A stretch of 64,000 nucleotides of DNA from Bacteroidota bacterium. Its GTDB lineage: Bacteria; Bacteroidota; Ignavibacteria; UBA10030; SZUA-254. The DNA lies in the NCBI GenBank assembly GCA_020056225.1, contig JAGVIE010000002.1, positions 32,846-96,845 on the forward strand. Direction: 5' to 3'. Below, piece after piece: positions 40,563-52,243 of this stretch. The first letter of the stretch is position 1, and every line of letters begins with the position of its first letter. The position numbers were made by a program, and so were the translations under genes. Under the pieces are notes generated by a model. It was not told the origin of the DNA and searched no databases. It was given only the letters and a program-made list of their open reading frames with translations.

Positions 40563-41669
40563 TTACACCTTTTCCTTAATCAATTTCTCAGAAGATTTTT
40601 TCGGCTGAGTCTTATTCATTAATTTCTTGAGAGATGTTAATGTATCTTCAGGTGTCGGAATGATGCCGCCCATTCTGCCATAAAAATCAACGGGTATTTT
40701 ACCGTTCACCCCGAGTCTAACATCTTCAACCATCTGACCGGCGTTCATCTCTACAACAAGAATGCCGCGCACCTGATCCGCCAATTTGCTTACCATCTCG
40801 TAAGGGTATGGATAAAGAGAAATTGGACGTAACAAACCAACCTTTATTCCTTGCTGGCGCGCTATTTCAATTACCCTTTGGCATATCCTGGCAGAAAGTC
40901 CGTATGCAACTAAAAGATATTCTGCATCATCTGTCGATATCAATTCGTATCGTACTTCATTCTTTTCGATCTGACGGTACTTTTCTTGAAGATGGATATT
41001 GATTTTTTCCATGTCTTCGGACTGCAGATGAAGTGAAGTGATAACGTTGGGCGGACGGTTAGCTGTCTTGCCGGTTGTAGCCCACGGCTTTGATATTTTA
41101 CGCTGTTTAGGATCGTAGTCGGGAAAAATAACTTTTTCCATCATCTGCCCGAGTGCGCCATCAGCCAGTATTAAAACCGGATTTCTGTATTTATCGGCAA
41201 GATCAAAACCGAGATAAACATAATCAGCCATCTCTTGTACGCTTGCTGGAGCTAATACTATTAAATGATAATCTCCGTGTCCGCCGCCTTTAACTGATTG
41301 GAAGTAATCACCTTGTGACGGCTGGATTGTTCCCAACCCGGGACCACCGCGGTTAATGTTTATCAGCAAGCAAGGCAGTTCGGCGCAGGCTATATACGAT
41401 AGTCCTTCCTGCATTAGACTGATTCCGGGACTTGACGAAGACGTCATCACGCGCGCACCGGCACCAGCCGCACCATAAACCATATTGATTGCAGCGACTT
41501 CACTCTCCACCTGCATAACAACCATGCCACGTTTGCGTCCTTGATCTGCGAGATATTCGATAACCTCAGATTGCGGTGTGATAGGATAACCAAAATAAGC
41601 ATCGCACCCGGCAAGTATTGCTGCCTCAGCTGCCGCTTCATTACCCTCCATTAATAGAACTTCACTCAT
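40563..41669 (-). CDS. 2-oxoacid:ferredoxin oxidoreductase alpha subunit
   Basis: MEGNEAAAEAAILAGCDAYFGYPITPQSEVIEYLA; TSSSSPGISLMQEGLSYIACAELPCLLININRGGPGLG. Confidence 0.95.
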   Translation of the reverse strand: MSEVLLMEGNEAAAEAAILAGCDAYFGYPITPQSEVIEYLADQGRKRGMVVMQVESEVAAINMVYGAAGAGARVMTSSSSPGISLMQEGLSYIACAELPCLLININRGGPGLGTIQPSQGDYFQSVKGGGHGDYHLIVLAPASVQEMADYVYLGFDLADKYRNPVLILADGALGQMMEKVIFPDYDPKQRKISKPWATTGKTANRPPNVITSLHLQSEDMEKINIHLQEKYRQIEKNEVRYELISTDDAEYLLVAYGLSARICQRVIEIARQQGIKVGLLRPISLYPYPYEMVSKLADQVRGILVVEMNAGQMVEDVRLGVNGKIPVDFYGRMGGIIPTPEDTLTSLKKLMNKTQPKKSSEKLIKEKV

Positions 41670-41983
41670 ATGTCCAATCTCCCTTCCCCGGCTGGAACAT
41701 CCGGATTATCAACCATAATTTTAATATCATGCTTTACATTCGTAATCGTTGCAATTGGATCTTTCTTTTTCCCCGCTCTGTATACAGTAATAACTGCATC
41801 CGGACATACTAATGCACAATTAATGCAGCCGGTACAATTATCCTGAATAAGAACGGCGTAGTGATATCCTTTTGTATTTATTTCCTTCGACATCGCGAGA
41901 CTATCCTGGGGACATGCTTCGATACAAAGCTCGCACCCCTTACATGTCTCGACATCGATCTTAACGGTTCCACGTACTGCCAT
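41666..41983 (-). CDS. 4Fe-4S ferredoxin-type subunit of 2-oxoacid oxidoreductase
   Basis: CKGCELCIEACP and CTGCINCALVCP. Confidence 0.95.
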   Translation of the reverse strand: MAVRGTVKIDVETCKGCELCIEACPQDSLAMSKEINTKGYHYAVLIQDNCTGCINCALVCPDAVITVYRAGKKKDPIATITNVKHDIKIMVDNPDVPAGEGRLDI

Positions 41984-42062
41984 GTTTTTTCCTCAATTAT
42001 TTATTCAGTTAATACATTTTCTATGGTTAATTGCTCTTAATACTTTTCAAGACCATCAGTTT

Positions 42063-44315
42063 TTATTCGTGCCGTTGGGCATCCTGAACAGCCATCGCTG
42101 TAATATTGACGATATCCGTTACATCATTCCCCGGTATGAGCAGATAAACCGGTTTTCTTATACCCATCAATATCGGTCCAACCGCAGTAGCACCACCCAG
42201 ACGAGCTAACAATTTATATGCGATATTCGCCGACGTCAGGTCGGGACAAATTAGAACATTCGCTCCGCCTTTTAGTGTACTAAACGGATAGATTTCATTT
42301 ACGATATCCGGCACTACGGCTGTATCGGCTTGCATCTCGCCATCGATTATCAGACTGGGCAATTTCTTTTTTACAATTTCAACAGCCGATTTTACTTTAT
42401 CGGTAAGTGGATGATGTGTACTGCCGAAGTTACTGAACGAAAGCATCGCGATTCTCGGCTCGACATCATATTGCCGTACTTTTTCTGCCGTAAGCATTGC
42501 GATCTGTGCAAGTTGTTCTGCTGTCGGCTCGATATTCACTGTTGCATCGGCAATAAAGATGATCTCGTTTTTGAAAATCATCATATAAAGTCCCGCGACA
42601 ATATCCATATCATCACGGTGCCCGATAATCTGTAACGCAGGCTTGACGGTTTCTGGGTAATTCTGAGTCAATCCGGAGATTAAACCATCCGCATCACCCT
42701 CGCGCACCATCATCATGCCGTAATAATTCTCTATCTTGAGTAATCTTTCGGCATCGAAATGAGTCGTGCCTCTGCGTTTCCGGTTTTCATAAAACTTCGC
42801 TACATAGTCTCGATACTTTGGCGACTCAACCGGATTTATTATTTCGATACCATCCAGCTCACCGCCCAGTTCTTTAATCTTATGCTCGATAACTTTAACA
42901 TCCCCCAATAGGATTGGATGAGCAATTTTCTCATCAAGAATAATTTGCGCCGCACGGAGAATTTTAGATTCTTCGCCTTCCGGAAACACAATTTTTTTCG
43001 GTGATCGTTGTGCTTTATGTATAAAAACACGCATTACTTCGCGTGATTTGCCGAGGCGTGCCTCAAGTGAATCCCTATATGCTTCAAAATCTTTTATCTG
43101 GACACGAGCCACGCCGGTTTCCATCGCTGTTTTGGCAACTGCCGGGGCTTCCCACAATAGAACACGAGGATCAAGAGGTTTCGGAATGATATAATCTTTC
43201 CCGAATCCGAGTTTCTTTCCGCCGTATGCACGTATCACAGAATCCGGCACATCTTCCTTCGCAAGTTTAGCAAGCGCCATTGATGCGGCAACTTTCATCT
43301 TGTCGTTAATTTGGGTTGCGCGAACATCCAATGCGCCGCGGAAGATAAACGGAAATCCAAGAACATTGTTGACCTGGTTCGGATAATCCGAGCGACCAGT
43401 ACCCATAATAACATCATCCCGCGCAGCGACCGCGTCAGGATATGTAATTTCCGGATCAGGATTAGCCATCGCAAAGACGATGGGTTTATCAGCCATTGAC
43501 CGAACCATTTCCTTTGTTACAAGGTCTTTCACAGATACACCACAAAAAACATCCGCTCCTTTCATTGCATCACTGAGCGTTCGATCCTCAGTATCAACGG
43601 CAAAATATTCTTTGTATTTATTCATTCCTTCCTTCCTGCCCTTGTAAACAACCCCCTTCGTGTCCACAAGCCGGATATTATTTCGGTTCGCACCAAGGGT
43701 TTCATAATATTTTGCACAGGCAATACCTGCGGCACCTGCTCCACTAAACACTATTTTTACCTCATTTATTTTCTTACCGCAGAGCTCAAGTGCATTTATT
43801 AATCCCGCACCGCTTATGATTGCTGTTCCATGCTGATCATCGTGAAAAACAGGTATGTTCATTATTTTTTTCAGTTCTTCTTCGATCTCGAAACACTCAG
43901 GCGCTTTAATGTCTTCAAGATTAATGCCTCCAAATGTCGGCTCTAAAAGTTTTACCGCCTTAATTATCTCTTTCGGATCATGGGAATCTATTTCGATATC
44001 GAATACATCAATATCGGCAAATTTCTTAAAGAGAACGCCCTTCCCCTCCATAACGGGCTTACCTGCCAATGCGCCGATATCACCGAGACCTAACACGGCA
44101 GTACCGTTGCTTATCACCGCGACTAAATTTCCTTTTGCAGTATAGAGAAAAGCGTCTTCGGGATTCTTTTCGATTTCAAGACAAGGATCTGCAACACCCG
44201 GTGAATATGCAAGCGAGAGATCGCGTTGGGTTGCACACGGTTTCGTTGGAATAACTTCTATTTTTCCCCGACGGCCCTGCGAGTGATAATCTAGTGCGTC
44301 TTGTTTGCGTATCAT
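42063..44315 (-). CDS. maeB: NADP-dependent malic enzyme with C-terminal phosphotransacetylase-like domain
   Basis: [33 protein letters not shown]-terminal PTA-like [17 protein letters not shown]. Confidence 0.93.
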   Translation of the reverse strand: MIRKQDALDYHSQGRRGKIEVIPTKPCATQRDLSLAYSPGVADPCLEIEKNPEDAFLYTAKGNLVAVISNGTAVLGLGDIGALAGKPVMEGKGVLFKKFADIDVFDIEIDSHDPKEIIKAVKLLEPTFGGINLEDIKAPECFEIEEELKKIMNIPVFHDDQHGTAIISGAGLINALELCGKKINEVKIVFSGAGAAGIACAKYYETLGANRNNIRLVDTKGVVYKGRKEGMNKYKEYFAVDTEDRTLSDAMKGADVFCGVSVKDLVTKEMVRSMADKPIVFAMANPDPEITYPDAVAARDDVIMGTGRSDYPNQVNNVLGFPFIFRGALDVRATQINDKMKVAASMALAKLAKEDVPDSVIRAYGGKKLGFGKDYIIPKPLDPRVLLWEAPAVAKTAMETGVARVQIKDFEAYRDSLEARLGKSREVMRVFIHKAQRSPKKIVFPEGEESKILRAAQIILDEKIAHPILLGDVKVIEHKIKELGGELDGIEIINPVESPKYRDYVAKFYENRKRRGTTHFDAERLLKIENYYGMMMVREGDADGLISGLTQNYPETVKPALQIIGHRDDMDIVAGLYMMIFKNEIIFIADATVNIEPTAEQLAQIAMLTAEKVRQYDVEPRIAMLSFSNFGSTHHPLTDKVKSAVEIVKKKLPSLIIDGEMQADTAVVPDIVNEIYPFSTLKGGANVLICPDLTSANIAYKLLARLGGATAVGPILMGIRKPVYLLIPGNDVTDIVNITAMAVQDAQRHE

Positions 44316-44420
44316 GATTCTAACCTTCCTGTTAGTTTTGAAGATTTCTTCTTATGTTCAAGTGTACTATTGTAACGCTCTTACTTCAAACAACGTATCG
44401 GCAACATCATAATAATTTTG

Positions 44421-45755
44421 TTATCGGATTGCCTTTCCGGTGTTCATGTAAAACGACGGCGATAAATAATTTTGTTCAAAGGCATATTGTTCCAATTGTT
44501 CACGAAATTCCGGATGTGAAATATTAATCAGCGCTTTAACACGCTGACCGAGATTCTTACCGTGAAGATAAGCGATCCCGTATTCCGTAACGATGTAATG
44601 AACATCGGCTCGGGTTGTGACAACACCCGCGCCGGATTTTAGCATGGGTACGATTCGTGATATTGTATTGTTCTTCGTAGTCGATGGAAGAGCGATTATT
44701 GGTTTACCTCCTTTTGAGCGAGCGGCGCCGCGTATGAAATCGAGCTGACCGCCAAAACCGCTGTAAATTTTCGAGCCGATAGAATCGGAGCAAACCTGTC
44801 CGGTAATATCTATTTCAATAGCCGAATTAATCGCCACCATTTTTTCATTTCTCGATACTATAAACGGATCGTTCGTATAATCGGCAGGGTGAATCTCGAA
44901 ATAAGGATTATTGTCAACATAAGAATAAAGCTGCCGCGATCCGAAAATAAACGTTGCAATAATCTTACCGGGATGCAATGTTTTTTTTGCGTTTGTTATT
45001 ATTCCTGAATCGATCAGCTTTACAATACCATCCGACACCATTTCAGTGTGAATACCAAGATCTCGCTTGTTCGTCAACGATTGAAGCACAGCGTCCGGAA
45101 TTCCGCCGATGCCCAATTGTAATGTTGAATTGTCTTCCACTAACTCTGCAATGTATTGCCCGATCCGATATTCAATTTCTGATGGAGGATCTTTGGATAA
45201 TTCGGGTAATTCATTCGAATATTCGACTAACCGATGAACCCTCGATACATGTATGAAGGAATCACCGAGCGTTCTGGGCATTCTTTCATTAACTTGTGCA
45301 ATCACGAGCTTCGCACTCTCAGCGGCGGCTTTGGTCGCAAGGCATTCGACCCCATAGCTCATGAATCCATGTTCATCGGGTGGAGACACCTGAATAATCG
45401 CAACATCAAGAGGTATAAGTTTTTGAGTGAATAAAGATGGAATCTCAAAGAGAAATATCGGCACATAATCAGATCGTCCCTCGTTGATTGCCTTGCGATC
45501 TGCCGGTCCTACGAATAACGAGTTGTGCCGAAAGTGTTCCTCCATGCCTGGTTTCGACAGCGGATCGTCTCCAATCAAGAGAACATGGTTTACTTCAACA
45601 TGATTTAGTTCGTCTTTACGCGCCGCAAGCGGTTCTATTAAAATAAACGGTGTGGCAGCATTACCGCTGATAAAAATCTTATCCTCAGATTTAACATGAG
45701 ATACCGCTTCTTCCGGAGTTGTAAGTTTTTGTTTATATTGTGTAACCCAGTTCAT
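44421..45755 (-). CDS. Acetyl-CoA hydrolase/CoA-transferase family protein
   Basis: LQLGIGGIPDAVLQSLTNKRDLGIHTEMVSDG; VTEYGIAYLHGKNL. Confidence 0.9.
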   Translation of the reverse strand: MNWVTQYKQKLTTPEEAVSHVKSEDKIFISGNAATPFILIEPLAARKDELNHVEVNHVLLIGDDPLSKPGMEEHFRHNSLFVGPADRKAINEGRSDYVPIFLFEIPSLFTQKLIPLDVAIIQVSPPDEHGFMSYGVECLATKAAAESAKLVIAQVNERMPRTLGDSFIHVSRVHRLVEYSNELPELSKDPPSEIEYRIGQYIAELVEDNSTLQLGIGGIPDAVLQSLTNKRDLGIHTEMVSDGIVKLIDSGIITNAKKTLHPGKIIATFIFGSRQLYSYVDNNPYFEIHPADYTNDPFIVSRNEKMVAINSAIEIDITGQVCSDSIGSKIYSGFGGQLDFIRGAARSKGGKPIIALPSTTKNNTISRIVPMLKSGAGVVTTRADVHYIVTEYGIAYLHGKNLGQRVKALINISHPEFREQLEQYAFEQNYLSPSFYMNTGKAIR

Positions 45756-45775
45756 AGTTCACAGTGCGAGATTTT

Positions 45776-46897
45776 TTACTCAGTTAACATTGTTTGAATA
45801 TCAATCGGCTTAATGCCGAATCTTCGGGCGATCACATCGTTAGTGCAAGCTCCATCGAAAGTGCAAACTCCGCGAGCGAGTCCGATATTATCACGTAGTG
45901 TTTGATTTATACCTTTTTGTACAACCTCCGTCAAGTACGGCAACAAAGCGTTTGTTAAACCATATGTAGCAGTGCGCGCGACGTTAGCCGGCATGTTGGG
46001 TACGCAATAATGGATTACATTATGAACTACATAGGTCGGATTTTCCAATGTAGTAGGCCTGCTCGTCTCAATGCATCCTCCCTGATCGATTGAGACATCG
46101 ACAATAATTGAGCCGGGTTTCATTTTCTTAACCATCTCTTCAGTTATCACATGAGGTGCGCGTTCTGCTTTAATAAGAACGGCACCGATGAGAACATCGG
46201 CATAATGCAATGCTTTTTGAATATTGTATTCATTAGCTATAGCCGTTGCGATCCGATAATTGAATTGATTCGCAAGCGCGCGAAGTCTGCTGTAATCTTT
46301 ATCCAAAACAATCACCTCTGCACCTAAGCCCAAAGCGATCCGGGTAGCGGCTCTGCCAACTGTTCCAGCGCCGAGAATAAGAACTGTTGCCGGGGGTATT
46401 CCCGTAATTCCACCCATTACTATACCCCTTCCGTTGGCGTTGCTTTCTAGGTATCGTGCCGCCGCTTGTATTGCCATTTGTCCTGCAATCTCACTCATCA
46501 CGAGGAGGATGGGAAGATCACCGTACTGGTCTTCCATAAGTTCAAATGCTACTGCGCAAATCTTTTTCTCGAGTAAGAGATTCACAGTTTCTGTTCTGGC
46601 GATCGCAAGATGAAGAGCTGAAAATAATGTCTGTGACTCTGTTAGTCTCTGACAATCCTCGACAGTGGGCGGTGATACTTTTAATACGACCTCTGAACGA
46701 CCAAAGATCTCATCCGTTGAGTAGACAATCTTGCCGCCGACATTTTCATATTCTTCGTTTGAAAAATGCGCCGCAATTCCTGCATCTTTCTCGATGAATA
46801 CCTGGCATCCGCTGCTGACAAGCGATTGGACACCAGCAGGAGTTAGTCCGACTCTTCTTTCCCTGGAAGGATCTTCCCTTGGTATACCTATGTTCAT
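45776..46897 (-). CDS. ald: Alanine dehydrogenase
   Basis: MNIGIPREDPSRERRVGLTPAGV; VLILGAGTVGRAATRIALGLGAEVIVLD; VDVSIDQGGCIETSRPTT. Confidence 0.88.
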   Translation of the reverse strand: MNIGIPREDPSRERRVGLTPAGVQSLVSSGCQVFIEKDAGIAAHFSNEEYENVGGKIVYSTDEIFGRSEVVLKVSPPTVEDCQRLTESQTLFSALHLAIARTETVNLLLEKKICAVAFELMEDQYGDLPILLVMSEIAGQMAIQAAARYLESNANGRGIVMGGITGIPPATVLILGAGTVGRAATRIALGLGAEVIVLDKDYSRLRALANQFNYRIATAIANEYNIQKALHYADVLIGAVLIKAERAPHVITEEMVKKMKPGSIIVDVSIDQGGCIETSRPTTLENPTYVVHNVIHYCVPNMPANVARTATYGLTNALLPYLTEVVQKGINQTLRDNIGLARGVCTFDGACTNDVIARRFGIKPIDIQTMLTE

Positions 46898-46964
46898 AAT
46901 TCAATCTATGATTATTTAACACAATGATTACATGAAAAAGCGGAAGCTCTGATCACCCAAAAAA

Positions 46965-46980
46965 GTCAATTTGCGTGCCA
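46965..46980 (-). promoter_or_regulatory. Sigma54-like promoter upstream of ald (TGGCAC-GCAAA-TTGAC)
   Basis: Minus strand CTGGCACGCAAATTGACTTTTT ~70 nt upstream of ald start. Confidence 0.5.
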
Positions 46981-47094
46981 GAGGATAAAGCTATACAAAT
47001 AAAATTTAATAAAGAAATTTTGAAAAATCGTCGAAATACTCTCATATCTGAGAATATTCTATCAGACGCTTGTCACAGGTGATAACCTGTTTTC

Positions 47095-48342
47095 TCACAC
47101 CCAACCCCGAAGTTTACACGACTCAGCAACCCGCGCGACTCCGACTATCATTGCAGCTAATCTCGGATGGACTTTCTTTTCCCTGATTGCTTCCTGTACC
47201 GAATGATATGCCTTGGTTAATTTAAGATCGAGCCGCTGATGCACAACATCTTCATCCCAGAAGAACGAATAACTGTCCTGAACCATTTCAAAATAAGAAA
47301 CCGTTACTCCACCGGCGCTCCCAAGAATATCCGGAATAACATGAACCCGATTTTTATAAAGTATCTCATCCGCTTCCGGTGTTGTTGGACCGTTTGCAAG
47401 CTCACACACAATTTTTGCTTTTATTCTCGATGCATTTCTATCACTGATGGAATTCTCAAGCGCAGCCGGATATAGTACCTCCACATTGGCTTCAAGAACT
47501 TCATCGTGATGAATTGGCGTTGACCCCGGGAATCCGACCACAGAACCCGTTGTCAATTTATACGTAACAAGTTCTTTGGGATTGAATCCTTTGGAATTAT
47601 AAATCGCTCCGCGTGAATCGCTTACTGCAATAAGCATTCCGCCGCCGAGTAATTCCTGATGGAGAAGTGCCGCCCGCTGACCCGCAGTACCGAAACCTTG
47701 AATCGCATATTTTCCTTTCGGGTTGACACCAAGAATTTTACATGCCTCACGAACAGTCACTACTCCGCCTCTTGCTGTTGCATCTCGTCTGCCTTCGGTA
47801 CCTCCCATCTGGAGCGGTTTATCTGTCAGTACTCCGGGTTGATGCCGATGAACGATCGTCTCATATTCATCCATCATCCAAACCATTGTTTGGGGATTTG
47901 TGTAAACATCGGGTGCGGGAATATCTTTGTCGATTCCCAGATGTTCGAACACACCACGTATGTAACCACGTGATAAATTTTCTAATTCTCTTAAGGACAT
48001 GGATTTAGGGTCGCATACAACGCCGCCTTTCCCGCCGCCAAGCGGAAGATCTACTACCGCAGTCTTCCAAGTCATCCAGCATGCAAGCGCACGAATCGTA
48101 TCGACTGTCTCATCAGGATGAAACCGGATGCCGCCTTTTGCCGGACCGCGAGACGTGTTGTATTGAATTCGCCAGGCATGAAATATATTTATATTCCCGT
48201 TATCCATCCTTACAGGAATTGTAAATTTAAATTCTCTCTGGGGCCATGTAAGAAGATCGATGGTAGCTTTATCAAGATTTAATATCTTTGCCGCTTCCAT
48301 TATCTGTTCCTGTGCAACATGAAAAGAATTGTATGATTCCAT
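47095..48342 (-). CDS. Glu/Leu/Phe/Val dehydrogenase (RocG/GudB-type glutamate dehydrogenase)
   Basis: GPAKGGIRFHPDETVDTIRALACWMTWKTAVVDLPLGGGKGGVVCDP. Confidence 0.93.
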   Translation of the reverse strand: MESYNSFHVAQEQIMEAAKILNLDKATIDLLTWPQREFKFTIPVRMDNGNINIFHAWRIQYNTSRGPAKGGIRFHPDETVDTIRALACWMTWKTAVVDLPLGGGKGGVVCDPKSMSLRELENLSRGYIRGVFEHLGIDKDIPAPDVYTNPQTMVWMMDEYETIVHRHQPGVLTDKPLQMGGTEGRRDATARGGVVTVREACKILGVNPKGKYAIQGFGTAGQRAALLHQELLGGGMLIAVSDSRGAIYNSKGFNPKELVTYKLTTGSVVGFPGSTPIHHDEVLEANVEVLYPAALENSISDRNASRIKAKIVCELANGPTTPEADEILYKNRVHVIPDILGSAGGVTVSYFEMVQDSYSFFWDEDVVHQRLDLKLTKAYHSVQEAIREKKVHPRLAAMIVGVARVAESCKLRGWV

Positions 48343-48354
48343 AACTTTAACCTT

Positions 48355-48552
48355 TTACTTTTTTGATTGATCTTCATTAGGTGAATTTTTGCCATGCAGC
48401 ATATCCAGCACTATTCTATACCAACAATGCTTGCATGTCAGGGCACGGTCGACTCCCAATAATACTTTCTCCCATGGACTTAACTCCTGACCACAGTGCG
48501 GACATACATCAAAAACTTTCTGCTGGTGCTCGCCGGTTGATTTCTTACTCAT
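48355..48552 (-). CDS. Small zinc-ribbon protein
   Basis: VCPHCGQ...LTCKHCWY; overlaps the upstream PPDK-like gene by 8 nt. Confidence 0.7.
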   Translation of the reverse strand: MSKKSTGEHQQKVFDVCPHCGQELSPWEKVLLGVDRALTCKHCWYRIVLDMLHGKNSPNEDQSKK

Positions 48553-51500
48553 AATCCACCTCGGGTTTTAAAATAACTCCATTCGATTGTTGTCCATTTA
48601 TTTTTACTACGATTGGCTTCTCAAAACGAAGATGTTTAGTAAAGGCCATCGCCTCTACAGGTTTTTGTTTTAATAACCACTCCCAATCTAGATATCCTTG
48701 TTGGTTCTGGGGATTGACCGTGAAATACCCTATCATGAAAGAGGTAATATTCTGGAAGAAATGAGAACCCTGCGAAGGCGTAACAATCATATCTTTCATG
48801 CCTGCTTCGACGATGACTCTGGCGCCGGCGATTTGTTCCCAGTTTACGGGTATGCCAAGCCAAGGATCCAGCGTTCCCCAACGCCCGATTCCTATCAGAA
48901 GATATGGCAGATGTTCAGAAATCAACTGAGCATTTATCATACTCACTTCCCTTGCGACATCACGGCTTTTTGAGCGTTCGAACAAATTATAGTCAACAAC
49001 AACAACGTCATATATATCATCGATGACTCCGTTGCCCAATACCTGATTACTCTGGCATATCAATTGAGATTCATCGATACTCTCAATCTTTAACTGTTCA
49101 GGTTCACGATGAACAACGAGGGGACGCATTTGAAGCAATCCGAACTCTCTATTGTTTCCATTTTTTTGAAGCATGCTAACAGCAAATTCGATTTCAACTG
49201 GTGTTCCCATACCCCATGTCCCCATATCTAATAACAGCTCGAGTATCTGTGGTAGAGGAAACAATTTACCAATTAATATCGGTGCGAAGGTAACAACCCT
49301 TGCACCCTGTCTGCCAAGACCTTCTGAAAGAGAATCACTCTCGGCTGAATAAGTTGAACCGACATATCGTAGGGGTCCATCCTGTTCCGCAACATCCAAT
49401 GAGAGTGATTTGATCAGCATGTCATGTGTCTCAAATCCGAAATCAGATGTAGCGTTAAGCTGCAGTGCGAAAAATTCGTGCTGTGTAGTGCCGAGAGCTT
49501 CTTTCACGGAATAAAATTGAATAATGTCTTGAGGATATTTAGGACAGAAGCGGATCGTATTACCGCCGTCGACAACTGTTTTTCCCAAACCAAGAGCGAC
49601 CGATACGGTTCCATCGGTTGATTTTTGAGGCGAGAGAGGATAAAAATTATACGATTTTGCCACGCCCGATATATCCGGATAGAATCTGTCACCGTAAGGT
49701 GTTCCTACAAGCTTTTGGACTATCACTGCCATTTTTTCTTCTTCGAGTCTATACGAAGTGATCTTGATGTAATCTTTAGCGCTTTTATAAAACGTGGATG
49801 CGTAGACACGCTTAATACTGTTCAGGAGATCGTTCAATCGTACAAGCTGATTGTAATGATTATTCGGAATCATGTACGTCTCATACACACCGGCGAACGG
49901 ATGATATTGAGAATCTTCCAACAAACTGGACGAACGAACGGCAAGCGGTGTACGTATTATATCCAGGAAAGCGGCAAGCTCACCCAAAATGTCTTCGGGG
50001 AACCTTGGAGCTTCAAGAAATTTCCTGGTAATTTCCCGATCATCGTTACAACTGAATGCAAAGTCGCGCAGATCATTTTCATCTAGGAACTGATCGAATA
50101 CATCGGTTCCGATCACGACTGCGGCTGGAACAGATATCGTGATTCCTTCGAATCTATCGCGCACATTGTAATCATTGATGAGTGTATTAACAAAACCCAG
50201 ACCTCTGGCTTTTCCTCCCAACGAACCGCCGCCGATACGAGCAACGCTTGTATCGGGATCGAAGGACTCCTTAACGAAATCTGTTATTATGCCGCGCTGA
50301 CGGATCGTTCGATAATTTTTCAACGAATCTATTAGATCATGCCGAAGATCTCCGATTGTAGAATAATCGGATACCTTGCGGGGTCTCAACTGATGAGCGA
50401 GCCAAAATTCTGTCCTCGCTTTCAACCAATTTGAAAAATGATTTCGCTCTCCGTGGAATTTCAGGCTTTCTTCAGGAACTGTTTTAATTTGTTCTTCCAA
50501 ACTTTTCAAATCGTTCGCCCTGCCAACCTCGATTCCCTCGGGGGTGCGGAATATAAAATCTCCGAAGCTGAAATACTTGTTCATGAACTGGCGCAATTCA
50601 TTCAACAACAAAGGTGAATCCTTTACCACAAATGCCGCGCCTACCTCATGCGCTGGCTTTTCATTTTCACCAACATTCGATAGAAGTAATATCGGAAGGT
50701 CCGGTTGCTCTTCTTTGATAGTCCGGGCAAGCTTTATTCCTGCCTGATGATCCTGCGCGCCATTATGCGGGAAATCGACATCCGATATAACACCAAGCAT
50801 ATAATCTTTATATTTTTGATAGTAATCGGAAGCTTCTTCGTACGTTGAGCAGAGAAGAATCTTCGGGCGGGCACGCATTCTAAGAAACTTATGGGTTTGA
50901 TTTATACCTTCCGATATCAATCGCTGTGATTGCTTGAGTATCTCAGTGTAGATAAGCGGGAGAAAAGATGAATAATATCGGATATTATCTTCAACTACGA
51001 TAATCGTTTGAATACCGACGATGCTCGTATCGTGCTCGACGTTTATATGATCTTCCAAATACTTTATTATCGCGATGATGATGCGGAAATCCCCCTGCCA
51101 AATAAAAATTTTATCGAAGACCGAAGTATCCTGATGAATCAGCAGGTATTTTAACTCGCGGTTGTCATGAGCCAGAAGAACAACCGGAATTCTTAAACCG
51201 GACTCGCGTACTAATCTTGCAAAATCGATCGCGTGCATATCATCGATATGGAGAGTAGTGACAATCAGATCAAAGCGACCCTCTTCTTTGGCAAGCGCGA
51301 TTGCCTCATGACCGCTGGAGACGCGCGTCAATTCCGGGGTATGACTTAAGTTGAATCCTTCATACTCATGACGGATAAGTTCATAGAGTCGGCCATCTTC
51401 TTCGAAGAGATACAAATCATAAAGGCTGGATACAAGTAGAACATCGCTGATCCGAAGACGCATGAGATTTTGAAATCCCTGAAACCGGTTTCCATATCCA

Positions 51501-51556
51501 TGCTCTACCCATAGAGCGTCAAGCGGATTAACTCGATCATCAAAATTGCTCTTCAT
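48545..51556 (-). CDS. Receiver-receiver-PPDK/PEP-synthase ATP-grasp fusion protein, paralog 1
   Basis: Degenerate REC (res ~35-165), REC with IIVVEDN...GVISDVDFPHNG...FVVKDSP, then RIGGGSLGGKARGLGF...PLAVRSSSLLEDSQYHPFAGVYETY...EIEFAV. Confidence 0.8.
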   Translation of the reverse strand: MKSNFDDRVNPLDALWVEHGYGNRFQGFQNLMRLRISDVLLVSSLYDLYLFEEDGRLYELIRHEYEGFNLSHTPELTRVSSGHEAIALAKEEGRFDLIVTTLHIDDMHAIDFARLVRESGLRIPVVLLAHDNRELKYLLIHQDTSVFDKIFIWQGDFRIIIAIIKYLEDHINVEHDTSIVGIQTIIVVEDNIRYYSSFLPLIYTEILKQSQRLISEGINQTHKFLRMRARPKILLCSTYEEASDYYQKYKDYMLGVISDVDFPHNGAQDHQAGIKLARTIKEEQPDLPILLLSNVGENEKPAHEVGAAFVVKDSPLLLNELRQFMNKYFSFGDFIFRTPEGIEVGRANDLKSLEEQIKTVPEESLKFHGERNHFSNWLKARTEFWLAHQLRPRKVSDYSTIGDLRHDLIDSLKNYRTIRQRGIITDFVKESFDPDTSVARIGGGSLGGKARGLGFVNTLINDYNVRDRFEGITISVPAAVVIGTDVFDQFLDENDLRDFAFSCNDDREITRKFLEAPRFPEDILGELAAFLDIIRTPLAVRSSSLLEDSQYHPFAGVYETYMIPNNHYNQLVRLNDLLNSIKRVYASTFYKSAKDYIKITSYRLEEEKMAVIVQKLVGTPYGDRFYPDISGVAKSYNFYPLSPQKSTDGTVSVALGLGKTVVDGGNTIRFCPKYPQDIIQFYSVKEALGTTQHEFFALQLNATSDFGFETHDMLIKSLSLDVAEQDGPLRYVGSTYSAESDSLSEGLGRQGARVVTFAPILIGKLFPLPQILELLLDMGTWGMGTPVEIEFAVSMLQKNGNNREFGLLQMRPLVVHREPEQLKIESIDESQLICQSNQVLGNGVIDDIYDVVVVDYNLFERSKSRDVAREVSMINAQLISEHLPYLLIGIGRWGTLDPWLGIPVNWEQIAGARVIVEAGMKDMIVTPSQGSHFFQNITSFMIGYFTVNPQNQQGYLDWEWLLKQKPVEAMAFTKHLRFEKPIVVKINGQQSNGVILKPEVDYE

Positions 51557-51720
51557 TCGTTTCTTCCGGTTTATGTAGAGTTATCTAATTAATGATATCA
51601 GCGCTTATTAAGAATTCCAGATGCCCTTATGGTGTACACTCATAAATCAGCGTCGCGCTTTATTTACAAATCCCACTGAATCTATGAAGATTACTTGAAG
51701 AAGGGGCGGAAGCGAACAAA

Positions 51721-52098
51721 CTAACAACTCGATTTTTTCAGTTTGTCTAACTCCTCTTTTGTATATTTGATGAATTTATTTTTCTTATCGACAATGATTA
51801 TTTTGGGCTTCGGCGGTTTCGCCGAAATCTGAAACGTCATTATTATCACTTCATCGCCCTTCTTGATAAGATGAGCAGCCGCACCATTCATGCAAATCAT
51901 TCCTGAATTTTTCCTGCCCTTGATAACATACGTTTCCAATCTGTTACCGTTAATATTATCAACCACTAACACTTTTTCATATTCTGCAATATCAGCTTTC
52001 TTCATCAGTGCTTCATCAATGGTAATCGAACCAACATACTTCAAGTTGGCGCTTGTTACTATGGCATTGTGTATTTTTGATTTTAAGTAGATTCGCAT
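51721..52098 (-). CDS. panD: Aspartate 1-decarboxylase-like protein
   Basis: KSKIHNAIVTSANLKYVGSITIDEALM (pro-enzyme G-S site), CMNGAAAHLIKKGDEVIIM. Confidence 0.85.
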   Translation of the reverse strand: MRIYLKSKIHNAIVTSANLKYVGSITIDEALMKKADIAEYEKVLVVDNINGNRLETYVIKGRKNSGMICMNGAAAHLIKKGDEVIIMTFQISAKPPKPKIIIVDKKNKFIKYTKEELDKLKKSSC

Positions 52099-52243
52099 TA
52101 TTTCTCTAGAATGTTATGATAAAAATATACAGAAAAATGAATGGAAGAGCAAAATAACGTGTCAATATTTGAAAAATAAGATTCGCGGAATACTTTATCC
52201 GGTAAATAGCTAAAAAATGCAATAAGGGGAAGGAATTAAAAGA

